In this document: one piece after another, positions 26,886-35,018 of the stretch
How the letters are laid out: every line of letters begins with the position of its first letter
Numbering within the stretch: the stretch's first letter is position 1
Origin: CAVPCZ01 sp963702445
GTDB lineage: Bacteria > Bacteroidota > Ignavibacteria > UBA10030 > UBA6906
Direction of reading: 5' to 3'
DNA: 64,000 nt
Assembly: GCA_963702445.1 (NCBI GenBank)
Contig: CAVPCZ010000016.1
Coordinates: forward strand, 186,001 to 250,000
Position numbers and translations under genes: made by a program
The notes under the pieces: generated by a model
Database searches by the model: none
The model's input: the letters and a program-made list of their open reading frames with translations, nothing else
Told to the model about the DNA's origin: nothing

Positions 26886-26914
26886 AAGATAGCAGTCGCA
26901 CGAGGCAAAGGCAA
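26886..26914 (-). promoter_or_regulatory. promoter of the barrel gene
   Basis: On the minus strand TTGCCT (26914-26909), 17 bp, TATCTT (26891-26886), 45 bp before the ATG at 26841. It begins only three bases after the stop codon of the upstream gene. Confidence 0.5.
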
Positions 26915-26916
26915 CC

Positions 26917-28155
26917 TCACATTTCCGGAAAGAGCTCGCGGAGAGAGCCCAGGAATGTCATGCGGGTGGGAGCATGCTGCTCCAACCTGTTCAGGTAAGC
27001 AGCGGGATAGGAGTTGCTTTTGCGCGCGATGGCTTCAAGAATCAAAACCTGACAGCTGTCTCTCATGAATCCCTTCAGCCGTTCCTGGGCGGAAGAGTTA
27101 AGGGATGTCCATCCTGCCATTGTGGAATGGACGAATCCCAGAAGGTGCATGGTCAGTGCTTGAAGTGTATCGCCTGAATGCCTTATGCTGAATAAGGTTT
27201 TGCTCTGGTGTTGATAGTCTACATCGGCATCCTGAAGATCATCGATGAGCTGAAGGATGCATCCGTAGCTGAAGGAAACGTCGAACCAGTTCTCGTCGGT
27301 CACGACATTGGCGAGGAACGCATCCGCCAGGACTGATGTCCCCCCCTTCTCCAGTGTCAGAGGGAGTAGACTCATCCCATCGATCCCACGTTGCTGGGCT
27401 GTGCTCTTCTGCTGCGCCCGGTGGATGGCCTCAAGGCTTTGATGGATCAGAGGGTGGCACTCCCTGGGGAATTCATCCTCAATCATGCCCACCAGTGAAA
27501 AGACACGGTCTTCGCTTGGATCTGCGGCTTGAATTTCATTCCCGTTGAGACGTAACCCAACCCGTTGCGCGAAGTGACTTTTAGCAGTTTGGGATAAATC
27601 GCTGTCGTCAAACACATTATCTGTGTATGGATAGAGAAGACTATAGGCAAATGCAGAAGGCGTAAGACGGAGATCCTTGCCGGCGAGACGCTGGAGACTG
27701 GAGAAGACCCAGATGTTCCGCAGCGCCTGCAGCATCGAATCATCGGGGATTGCCGGGTCAAATCCGCGGGCTCTCCTCACGAAGTCCTCGGTGAGGAGCA
27801 CGAATGTCTCATTGTCCGAGGCATAATCCTTCATTTCTGCAGGAGCATAAGCCAGCGAGAGTTTGGCCAGCCGGCGGAGCGTACTCCCTGACAGCCGGTG
27901 CTGATCCAGCGGAGTGCGATTCCCTCCGGAATGCGTCCGCCTTTCCTCCGCGAGCCGGCAAAGTCTTGCTTCGTTTTCCTCCTGTTCTTTTCGCCCGTAC
28001 ACTCTCAAGCCGTCAGGCAGGGCGGCCGGGGTGTTTTGCCACAACGACACGTATCTGTCCCGTGCACTCGTGACCCCGTAATGCAGGTCGATCAACGGCG
28101 ATACTTCGGTTTCGGGGGGGATCATTGGATATGTATACGCCCGCTCGTGTCCCAT
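26917..28155 (-). CDS. class 1 isoprenoid biosynthesis-type enzyme (putative)
   Basis: The all-helical protein of about 412 residues carries two acidic clusters on helices as in class I prenyl transferases and terpene synthases: YPYTDNVFDD near residue 180 and LIDDLQDADVDYQHQSKTLFS near residue 315. Neither is a textbook DDxxD, so substrate and activity are open; a prenyl synthase fold is inferred. I prefer ATG 28155 (MGHERAYTYPMIPPETEV). The frame is open to 28311, and 28212 is another candidate start. It is divergent from the multihaem cytochrome gene. Alternative: a catalytically changed relative. Confidence 0.5.
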   Translation of the reverse strand: MGHERAYTYPMIPPETEVSPLIDLHYGVTSARDRYVSLWQNTPAALPDGLRVYGRKEQEENEARLCRLAEERRTHSGGNRTPLDQHRLSGSTLRRLAKLSLAYAPAEMKDYASDNETFVLLTEDFVRRARGFDPAIPDDSMLQALRNIWVFSSLQRLAGKDLRLTPSAFAYSLLYPYTDNVFDDSDLSQTAKSHFAQRVGLRLNGNEIQAADPSEDRVFSLVGMIEDEFPRECHPLIHQSLEAIHRAQQKSTAQQRGIDGMSLLPLTLEKGGTSVLADAFLANVVTDENWFDVSFSYGCILQLIDDLQDADVDYQHQSKTLFSIRHSGDTLQALTMHLLGFVHSTMAGWTSLNSSAQERLKGFMRDSCQVLILEAIARKSNSYPAAYLNRLEQHAPTRMTFLGSLRELFPEM

Positions 28156-28334
28156 GTTACGAAACCGGAGCAGAACACTTGATGTACTACAGACAGGGGT
28201 GACAACATGCATAGCCCGTCTTGATTCTTCTTCAGAAATTCCAGATATATCATTGTCGTGCCTTACGTCAGACCTGCATTCCACCCCATGTTCGGGCTGG
28301 GAGAGGATCATTCACGAAGAGGAGGAACCCGGAA

Positions 28335-29807
28335 ATGGGACCTACCGCCAGGCGGTTGTACTTCGCTATATTCTTTTTTGCCGGTGTTCTTCTCTCCCCG
28401 CCGGCCCGGGGGCAGGACTACTACCTGCTGGGCTGGAGCGAAACCGGCATGCACTCCTTTAACAAAGATTTCTCGAAGATCGCGTTCTATCCCCCGGGCA
28501 ACACGATTCGGGCACAGCTCGTGATTCATGACCCCGGCGTATTTCTTCCGCGCGTCGTGACCGCAGGATACACCGTTGAATACTCCATTCCCGGAAATAC
28601 CTATTCGGCAGGCAAGACCACGTTCTGGACATACGCCAAACAACTCTTCGGCCTTGCCCAGACACTCCCGGACAACGTCGGTTTGAGCGGAAAAGGGCTC
28701 ACGGGTTTCCTGGATACGACGGGGACACTGTTCGAAGCCAGAGGTATACCTCTTACTCCCTTCCAGGATTCGAATCTCGTCAGTGAAAAACCCTACCAGC
28801 TCGTGCACCTTGTCGCTCGGGCAACCGGGAGCTCCACCATTCTTGCCACAACGGATGTTGTCATCCCCGTAAGCAATGAAATCGGCTGCGTCCAATCGGG
28901 ATGCCACTCTTCGGACCAGGACGTGCTCAACGATCACGAGAGCGTCTCCGGGTTCAGCAAGGCAGGTCCGATGCTCTGCACATCGTGCCACGCGTCCAAC
29001 GCGCTGGGCACGCCCGGCACGGCATCAGCCGGTTCGTTCTCACTCCGGATACATAACAGGCACAAAACCCGCGCCGGGGCAGCGACGGCCATAGAAACCT
29101 GTTACAAATGCCATCCCGGACCGAAGGCCCAGCAGCTGCGTGACGTCATGCGCAATTCGACCTCGAACCCGATGGTCTGCCAGACCTGCCACGGCACGAT
29201 GACGGATATTGTCAACTCGATCAACGCCGGCCGTCAACCCTGGATCCAGGAACCCACCTGCGGCAGCGCCTCCTGCCACGGTGCCAGTTTCTCGGAGCAG
29301 CCCGGAAAGTTGTTCAGGCAGTCGACGGGACACGGAGGCCTGTATTGCTCCGCCTGCCATGGCAGCGCGCATGCCGTGCAACCGACAAGCCAGCCAAATG
29401 ACAACCTGCAGAACATTCGTCTCCAGGGTTTTCCGGGCGTGCTGAGAAAGTGCGTGCTCTGTCACGGCCTCGATCTCATCGGTGTGCCCGGGCCTCATGG
29501 CGTGCTTGCGACATCCGTAAGCGGAGACCCGACGACCGGTCCAACGGGGTTCGCCCTTGAACAGAACTATCCGAATCCCTTCAATCCCTCCTCGACCATT
29601 CAATACTCGCTCCCCCATGCGTGCGACGTTCGACTGACCATCGTTGACCTCGAAGGGCGCGAGGTGGCCCGCCTTGTGGATGGCGCCATGCCGTCGGGGA
29701 CGCACCGTGTTGTCTGGAACGCGGGCAGCGCTGCATCGGGTGTGTACTTTGCCCGCCTCCAGGCGGCGGGAAATACGGCGGCACGGAAGCTCGTGCTCAT
29801 CCGTTAG
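28335..29807 (+). CDS. secreted multihaem cytochrome c with T9SS sorting domain
   Basis: The 490-residue protein has a signal peptide, an N-terminal domain without haem sites (about 30-200), then seven haem-binding motifs: CVQSGCH, CTSCH, CYKCH, CQTCH, CGSASCH, CSACH and CVLCH. Two are CX4CH, the rest CX2CH. The last 85 residues are a T9SS type A sorting domain (FALEQNYPNPFNPSSTIQYS ... SGVYFARLQAAG ... KLVLIR). Export through the outer membrane and surface attachment are implied, so it could handle extracellular electron transfer; the redox partner is unknown. AGGAGG lies 9 bp before the ATG at 28335. Confidence 0.85.
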   Translation: MGPTARRLYFAIFFFAGVLLSPPARGQDYYLLGWSETGMHSFNKDFSKIAFYPPGNTIRAQLVIHDPGVFLPRVVTAGYTVEYSIPGNTYSAGKTTFWTYAKQLFGLAQTLPDNVGLSGKGLTGFLDTTGTLFEARGIPLTPFQDSNLVSEKPYQLVHLVARATGSSTILATTDVVIPVSNEIGCVQSGCHSSDQDVLNDHESVSGFSKAGPMLCTSCHASNALGTPGTASAGSFSLRIHNRHKTRAGAATAIETCYKCHPGPKAQQLRDVMRNSTSNPMVCQTCHGTMTDIVNSINAGRQPWIQEPTCGSASCHGASFSEQPGKLFRQSTGHGGLYCSACHGSAHAVQPTSQPNDNLQNIRLQGFPGVLRKCVLCHGLDLIGVPGPHGVLATSVSGDPTTGPTGFALEQNYPNPFNPSSTIQYSLPHACDVRLTIVDLEGREVARLVDGAMPSGTHRVVWNAGSAASGVYFARLQAAGNTAARKLVLIR

Positions 29808-29927
29808 GTCCGTACTAATCCCGACGCGGCAGATGCACAACAACCGTGAGTGCGGCACGTGCCCGGGGCGATCGATTCGCCGCCGCTCCGGGTGACGCAC
29901 AGAAATCCCGTGAAGAACAACAGACGT

Positions 29928-30611
29928 ATGACCGGACCGCAGAGGAGTCCGGAAGAAAGCCGGAATCGCCGCATGAGAGAACTTCACATCTATCGAAAGA
30001 TGTTCGACAAGCCGGACCTGGAAGTGCTGGACGGTCTGACCACTCCATTTGCGATACAACGCTTTCTCCTGGATCTTCCCTACAGCGCAGAGGAGCGGTA
30101 TCGATCTCCCCGGTCGGTTCTGCGCGACCGGACGGCACACTGTTTTGACGGCGCGCTCTTCGCCGCGGCGGCCCTCCGGTACATCGGCTATCCGCCGCTG
30201 ATCATCGATATGTTGCCGAATGAGCGGGACGACGACCATCTGCTTGCGCTCTACAAGGTGCACGGGTACTGGGGTGCTGTGGCGAAGTCGAATTTCTCCG
30301 GCCTCACATTCCGTGAACCGATCTTCCGCACACTCCGCGAGCTGGTGCTCTCGTATTTCGAACAATTCTACAACGTGCAAAGAGAAAAGACCCTGCGCGC
30401 GTACACCCTCCCGCTGCATCTCCGGAGTTTTGACCGATATCATTGGATGGGGAGCGACGAACATCTGGATCTGATCGGGACGCGGCTCGATCAGATCCGG
30501 AAGATTCGCCTCCTCACACCATCGATGGGTCGCCGGCTCTCACCGGTTGATGAACGATCATATCAGGCCGGGTTGCTCGGGGCAAACCGGGATGGGCTCT
30601 TCAAACCCTGA
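29928..30611 (+). CDS. transglutaminase-like fold protein, uncharacterised
   Basis: The 227-residue cytosolic protein shows AHCFDGALFAAAALRYIGYPP, then NERDDDHLLALYKVHGYWGAVAKSNF. This is a Cys, His, Asp order with spacing like small transglutaminase/papain-fold proteins of unknown function. I see no signal peptide. Start choices are ATG 29928 or 29973 (MRELHIYRK). The stop lies in a degenerate 19-20-bp tandem repeat, so the C-terminus may vary between strains. A dedicated promoter is not obvious in the short gap after the cytochrome gene. Confidence 0.6.
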   Translation: MTGPQRSPEESRNRRMRELHIYRKMFDKPDLEVLDGLTTPFAIQRFLLDLPYSAEERYRSPRSVLRDRTAHCFDGALFAAAALRYIGYPPLIIDMLPNERDDDHLLALYKVHGYWGAVAKSNFSGLTFREPIFRTLRELVLSYFEQFYNVQREKTLRAYTLPLHLRSFDRYHWMGSDEHLDLIGTRLDQIRKIRLLTPSMGRRLSPVDERSYQAGLLGANRDGLFKP

Positions 30612-30645
30612 TGGTCTCTTCAAGACCCTGATGGCTCTTCGCCTT
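30591..30645 (+). repeat. imperfect 19-20-bp tandem repeat across a stop codon
   Basis: GATGGGCTCTTCAAACCCT (30591-30609), GATGGTCTCTTCAAGACCCT (30610-30629) and a decayed third unit beginning GATGGCTCTTCGCC repeat head to tail. The first unit ends with the gene's stop codon. Confidence 0.6.
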
Positions 30646-30713
30646 CACCCCGTCAACTGACTCTCTCCCCCGTCGCTGTCCTCCCCTATCGACTCTCGCG
30701 GATTTTTTGCGTA

Positions 30714-31559
30714 TCACTCTCTCCGATTCCGTGTGATTTCAAGGAATCGATGCAGAAGGGGCCCGGCTTCCCTTCCCCAGTAGAGCCAGTCGTGTCTGCC
30801 GGGAGTCTCGTGGTATTCGTACGGCAGGTTGCCCGTCCAGAGGAGCTGAAGAAAGTCCCGGTAGTATTCCATCCTGTTGTGAAATTCGTCCTGAATGCCG
30901 TTGGCAAGGTACAGATATGGTGCCCGCGCGGGATCCATTGCGCGGATGAGATGAAATGGGGAAAACGGGATCCAGGCGGAGCTGTCGGTGCCGAATGCGT
31001 GCTCAAGTGATGGGCGTAGTCCGGCACGGCTGTTCCGCTCAAGATCCGGGATTCCGAGGGGGATATCCAGGGAAGCGCTGAGCGCGCCGATGAATCGGAA
31101 AACGTCCGGATGGCGCAGGCCCAGCACAAGGGCGCCGTATCCGCCCATCGACAGACCTGCAATCCCGACCGAACCGCTGTCGCCCCCGTAACGCGCCAAC
31201 ACGGCAGGAATGAACTCCTGCACGAGATACGTCTCATACCGGGCGTCCGGAGCGGATACTGCATCAATATACCATGATGTGTCCGCCTGCGGCATTGCCA
31301 CGATGACGGGGAGTGTATCCAGCAGCCGGCCCAGCGCCCCAAAATCCGACCATTCTTTATAGTCTCCCCCATACCCGTGAAGAAGCAGAAGAACCGGGCT
31401 GGCAACCGGCCCCCTGGCGGGAGCATATACCCGGAATCGCATCGTGCGGTCAAGGGATCTGGATTGGAGAGTGTCTTCGGAGAGCCGGGATTGCGCGGAT
31501 ACCGGATAAACTGTTGTGGCAAATAGGATTAGGGCGATCAATAATCGGACTGGATGCAT
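30714..31559 (-). CDS. secreted alpha/beta-hydrolase, esterase D-like
   Basis: A signal peptide (PVRLLIALILFATTVYPVSA) precedes a putative-esterase fold: LLLLHGYGGDYKEW forms the oxyanion strand, the nucleophile Ser is in IAGLSMGGYGA, and the late His is in PGRHDWLYW. This is the pattern of the Esterase D/feruloyl esterase family, which cleaves ester bonds on small acyl compounds or plant material. I chose ATG 31559 because it starts the signal peptide; an upstream ATG at 31661 gives a long non-signal extension. Clean frame. It is divergent from the GAF-phosphatase gene. Confidence 0.8.
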   Translation of the reverse strand: MHPVRLLIALILFATTVYPVSAQSRLSEDTLQSRSLDRTMRFRVYAPARGPVASPVLLLLHGYGGDYKEWSDFGALGRLLDTLPVIVAMPQADTSWYIDAVSAPDARYETYLVQEFIPAVLARYGGDSGSVGIAGLSMGGYGALVLGLRHPDVFRFIGALSASLDIPLGIPDLERNSRAGLRPSLEHAFGTDSSAWIPFSPFHLIRAMDPARAPYLYLANGIQDEFHNRMEYYRDFLQLLWTGNLPYEYHETPGRHDWLYWGREAGPLLHRFLEITRNRRE

Positions 31560-31712
31560 GGGCTTCCTGAGCTCATTTGGGTGCCGGCATGCCAGAATAT
31601 CCCCATGGGGCGACAAAGAAGCAATGAGAGCGACAAGATATCTTGACTTTGAACTCATCATTGTCGTTCATACAAGCCGCATCCTGCCTTTGCCCCAATT
31701 CTCAAGGTGACC

Positions 31713-33005
31713 ATGGGTTCAACCGCCTCCTCAAAAAGCGCCGCCGACATCCTTCTTGATGAAAACCGGCGCCTGAAACGTGCCGTTGAAGAACTTTCCG
31801 TGCTCAACGATCTGGCCGCGGCAATCGGAGGCTCGCTGGATTCGCGTGAAATCATCAGGACCATCATTCATCGCTCCTTGAAAGCGCTCCACGCCGAGCA
31901 GGGTGTCATCACGCTCCTGGATATCACCACAGACTCAGGGTTGAAAACTCTTGTGCGGACAGTGGATGGTTCATCCCCTCAGTACCACCTCCAGCAGCAA
32001 CTCGCGGGATGGATGCAGCTTCACAAGCAGCCTCTTCGAATTGATGACCCGGCTCGCGACGAGCGCTTCCGGGGCGTGCAGTGGGACGCATCCATACGGT
32101 CGCTCATCTGCGTGCCGATCATGATCAAATCCAACCTCCGCGGCGTGCTCACCCTCTACAACCGGAAGGACGAACCTGCATTTACAGAAGATGATCAGCG
32201 GCTGCTCACCATCATCGCGTCCCAGTCCGCCCAGGTGCTGGAGAATGCGCGCCTCTACGAAGGGGAGAGGCTTCTCCTGCGAATGAACGAAGAGCTGCGC
32301 CTTGCTGCTGAGATTCAACGCAATCTGCTGCCGACAGCCCCGCCCTCTGTGAACGGATATGCCATCTCCGGCATTTCCGCTCCAGCGCAGGTTGTGGGCG
32401 GAGACTATTTTGACTTCTTTGCGATTGGCTCCGATCAGATAGGCCTCTGCCTGGGTGACGTGTCCGGGAAAGGTCTTCCGGCTTCGCTGTTGATGGCGAG
32501 CGTGCAGGCCACTCTACGCGGACAGGCGCTCTTTGATGCGGCGCCCGGCCGATGCTTGCAGAGATCGAACCGCCTTCTGCATCGCAGCACGGCATCGGAT
32601 AAATTTGTTACGCTCTTCTTCGCAGTGCTCGACTTCCGCGAACATCACCTGTCGTTCAGCAATGCAGGGCACGACCGCCCTTTCCTCATTTCCTCCGGCG
32701 GAGATATCCGCAGGCTCGGGACAGGTGGCGTGGTTCTCAGCATCCTCGAAGATTTCCTCTATGAGGACGAACGGGTGGGGCTGTCTGCGGGCGACACACT
32801 GGTGGTCTATTCCGACGGCATTACGGAAGCAGCCAACTCCCGGGGAGAAATGTTCGGTGAAGACCGGCTCGGCGAGCTCCTCTGCAGGCATCGCCGGCTG
32901 CCCGCCGCTGAACTCCAGAAGCAAATCCTTGATGAAGTTCACGCCTACTCGGAAAGCGAACCGCAGGGAGACGATCGTACGATTCTTATTGTACAACGCT
33001 GCTGA
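31713..33005 (+). CDS. GAF domain - PP2C (SpoIIE-type) serine phosphatase
   Basis: The 430-residue protein has a short coiled coil at its N-terminus, a GAF sensory domain (about 40-185), and a C-terminal SpoIIE/RsbU PPM phosphatase. Metal-binding residues are visible in VVGGDYFDFF, GDVSGKGLPASLLM, FSNAGHDRPFL and VVYSDGITEA, with DDRTILIV at the end. Such proteins dephosphorylate anti-anti-sigma factors in partner-switching systems, but no RsbV/RsbW partner is adjacent. The ATG at 31713 is preceded by AAGGTG; a GTG two codons earlier is also possible. Confidence 0.87.
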   Translation: MGSTASSKSAADILLDENRRLKRAVEELSVLNDLAAAIGGSLDSREIIRTIIHRSLKALHAEQGVITLLDITTDSGLKTLVRTVDGSSPQYHLQQQLAGWMQLHKQPLRIDDPARDERFRGVQWDASIRSLICVPIMIKSNLRGVLTLYNRKDEPAFTEDDQRLLTIIASQSAQVLENARLYEGERLLLRMNEELRLAAEIQRNLLPTAPPSVNGYAISGISAPAQVVGGDYFDFFAIGSDQIGLCLGDVSGKGLPASLLMASVQATLRGQALFDAAPGRCLQRSNRLLHRSTASDKFVTLFFAVLDFREHHLSFSNAGHDRPFLISSGGDIRRLGTGGVVLSILEDFLYEDERVGLSAGDTLVVYSDGITEAANSRGEMFGEDRLGELLCRHRRLPAAELQKQILDEVHAYSESEPQGDDRTILIVQRC

Positions 33006-33104
33006 TCCGGATGTATAGCGGGACATCCCGAGTTGCACCGGAACTTGATGGAAAACGCGTCATCGGTCCCACACCCTCTCATCCATAACCAGTAAGGAGG
33101 AACC

Positions 33105-33323
33105 ATGCCCCGAGCGAAAAAGTCCACCAAGAAGGTGGTGAAGAAGACATCCGGCAAGAAGGCTGTGAAAAAGGTCAGCACCAAAAAGGTGGTGAAAAAA
33201 GCTCCCGCCAAACGGAAGGTCATCCGGCGCATTCCGGTGAAGGTCGTCCCTGTTCCCCCCGCTCCCCCGCCGCCGCCGGCCCCGGTTGTCGGCGATGTCC
33301 CCGTCCAGCCTCCTACCATGTGA
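33105..33323 (+). CDS. small histone H1-like Lys/Ala/Pro-rich protein
   Basis: The 72-residue product has a basic N-terminal half built of KKxxKK units (AKKSTKKVVKKTSGKKAVKK) like the H1-type tails of bacterial Hc1 proteins. A proline-rich stretch follows (PVPPAPPPPPAP). No globular domain is evident. DNA or RNA binding by charge is the likely activity. A strong site (AAGGAGG) stands five bases before the ATG. It follows the phosphatase gene by 100 bp on the same strand and is followed by a hairpin. Confidence 0.75.
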   Translation: MPRAKKSTKKVVKKTSGKKAVKKVSTKKVVKKAPAKRKVIRRIPVKVVPVPPAPPPPPAPVVGDVPVQPPTM

Positions 33324-33367
33324 GCGGCCGCGGATAGACACCAGGCATCGTTACCACGATACTTCAA

Positions 33368-33409
33368 AACCGGGGGCGGTTCATGATCACCGCGTGGGCC
33401 GCCCCGGTT
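33368..33409. terminator. hairpin between convergent genes
   Basis: AACCGGGGGCGG and CCGCCCCGGTT pair over 11 bp with one bulged G and a loop of about 19 bases. In minus-strand reading it ends in TTTTG, so it may end the PorV-like transcript. It lies between the convergent stops at 33323 and 33417. Confidence 0.5.
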
Positions 33410-33416
33410 GCCCTTC

Positions 33417-34694
33417 TCACGGCGAAAAACCCTTCACGAGCAGGTTCAGCGATTGGGTGCTCGTGCCGGAAATCGGAGAGCTCGTTTCTCCGTATGACGC
33501 CCTGTGGAACTGCAGGTCAAAGTGACCTGCGACAAACCCGATCCAGGATTCGTTTGAATCCTGGGCGAGCAGGCCGATCAGCTTCAGCAGCCCTCCCAGG
33601 CAGATGCTGTACCCCGATGTCGTGTAGGAGAGTCCGGTGGACTCCACGGATCCTCCCCGCAGGTAGAGGATCTCCGCAACCTGTATCTGCCAGCCCCCTC
33701 TCATCATGATCTGTGCATTGTCCTGTCCGATGACAACATTCTGCCAGAAGTCGATATCTCCCAGTCCGCTCTGATACTCGATCGTTCCGTCCGGATGTCT
33801 TGACACGAGCAGGTCGTCCGCCTGACGGGCCAGCCGGAACGAGGCGAGCTTCCAGTCCGATGTTCCAGATTTCCCCATCAACCCCGCTTCGAAACCCAAA
33901 CCCGCTATTGCGGTTCGAGGCAAGGGATCCGCCTGCGACGCGTCGACATACGACATCTCGTCACCAACATTGGCCTTCACAAAACCCAGCGACAAATCCA
34001 GGAAGGGGGAAACCCGGGGTGCGACCTCCAGAGGAGTGCCTGATACGGCGGTAATCAATTCAGCCACCGGCACTTCAAGGAGAAGCCCGAAATCAGTGGC
34101 GGCTGCAGTCGCTGTCCCCGATCCCTGCTCCTGTTCGGTGCCGATCGGGCTGAGACGCGATTCGATGTGTTTGAGATTCGTTCCGAGTCCGAGCCGTACA
34201 ATATAGTCGAATCCAACAGCAATCGAATAGCTGTCATAATGCTCTTCGGCCTCGAACTTGCCGATCACCCCCGGTCCCTCGGAAGACGTCACGGTAAAAG
34301 TTCCGAGGTCCAGCGACACCCGGGAGTACCCAACACCGGCGCTCAAGTCGAACGGAAGCGAAAGAAGCTCACGGAAATTGTAGCCCGCATTGAAAGCCGT
34401 GGCGCCGTAGGTGAGACCCGAGATATTGAACTGCGGGAGCCAGTTCGTCCGGGGTGTATACGTGCTCGCGTTGAAGAGATTCGTGAGACTGAAAAGCCCG
34501 AGCTGGCCGGGATTCGCAAGAGGGGCGAATGCATCGGTTGTCGGTTGGGATGCACTCATTCCCCCCATCCCGTTCCCTTCGGGTGACGTCGTGATCCGCA
34601 CAAACGGAACGGCCGTCTCTCCCTGCGCCCAAGCAGGTGCCGGAGAAAGATGCGCCGCGGCTATGGCGAGGAGTGTGAAAAGCATCTTTCTCAT
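33417..34694 (-). CDS. PorV/PorQ-like outer-membrane protein
   Basis: A signal peptide (LFTLLAIAAAHLSPAPAWA) is followed by VRITTSPEGNGMGGMSASQPTTDAFAPLANPGQLGL. This resembles the start of the PorV/UPF0164 family (x-GxG-MGG ... NPA). The remaining 360 residues are barrel-like strands. PorV is the shuttle that carries T9SS cargo, while PorQ and paralogues have related roles. Given six T9SS cargo genes nearby, a link to that system is possible but not shown. I chose ATG 34694 at the signal peptide; ATG 34706 is four codons upstream. Confidence 0.6.
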   Translation of the reverse strand: MRKMLFTLLAIAAAHLSPAPAWAQGETAVPFVRITTSPEGNGMGGMSASQPTTDAFAPLANPGQLGLFSLTNLFNASTYTPRTNWLPQFNISGLTYGATAFNAGYNFRELLSLPFDLSAGVGYSRVSLDLGTFTVTSSEGPGVIGKFEAEEHYDSYSIAVGFDYIVRLGLGTNLKHIESRLSPIGTEQEQGSGTATAAATDFGLLLEVPVAELITAVSGTPLEVAPRVSPFLDLSLGFVKANVGDEMSYVDASQADPLPRTAIAGLGFEAGLMGKSGTSDWKLASFRLARQADDLLVSRHPDGTIEYQSGLGDIDFWQNVVIGQDNAQIMMRGGWQIQVAEILYLRGGSVESTGLSYTTSGYSICLGGLLKLIGLLAQDSNESWIGFVAGHFDLQFHRASYGETSSPISGTSTQSLNLLVKGFSP

Positions 34695-34930
34695 GATGAT
34701 CTCCACTGTGCTGATGTTGCAATCTACGCACCGGATCGTGAAGAATCAATGCAGAGATATATCCGGCTTGTGGATCCGGCTTACGGATCAGCCGATGATC
34801 GTTCGGCTTGATCCGGATTCCAGCGCAATGGGGTCGGTAACGGCGACGTTTCTTGTTTTGCCACGGGAGCCCTTTTTTCGATCAGCGTTTGACAGGAAGT
34901 TCGCATGACGTAATAGGCACACGCGCGCGC

Positions 34931-34959
34931 TTGACAAACACGCGGCTTCCCCTTATACT
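34931..34959 (+). promoter_or_regulatory. consensus sigma70-like promoter of the gamma-glutamyltransferase gene
   Basis: TTGACA (34931-34936), 17 bp, TATACT (34954-34959): the best match to the housekeeping consensus in the window. The gene starts 59 bp downstream. It follows an alternating CG run (ACGCGCGCGC). The rest of the 324-bp gap holds short ATCCGG direct and inverted repeats but no gene. Confidence 0.75.
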
Positions 34960-35018
34960 ATTCGTTATCCTCCGGCGGACATAACAGGCGCCGAACACCA
35001 AATGAACCAGAAGACTCA

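Noticed and set aside
31643..31672. TTGACT near the divergent esterase/phosphatase start region as a promoter
   Set aside because: No TAnnnT box lies 16-18 bp downstream, so I could not support it.
33105..33323. Reading the KKxxKK gene as low-complexity noise
   Set aside because: The AAGGAGG site five bases before the ATG and the ordered basic-then-proline layout support a real gene.
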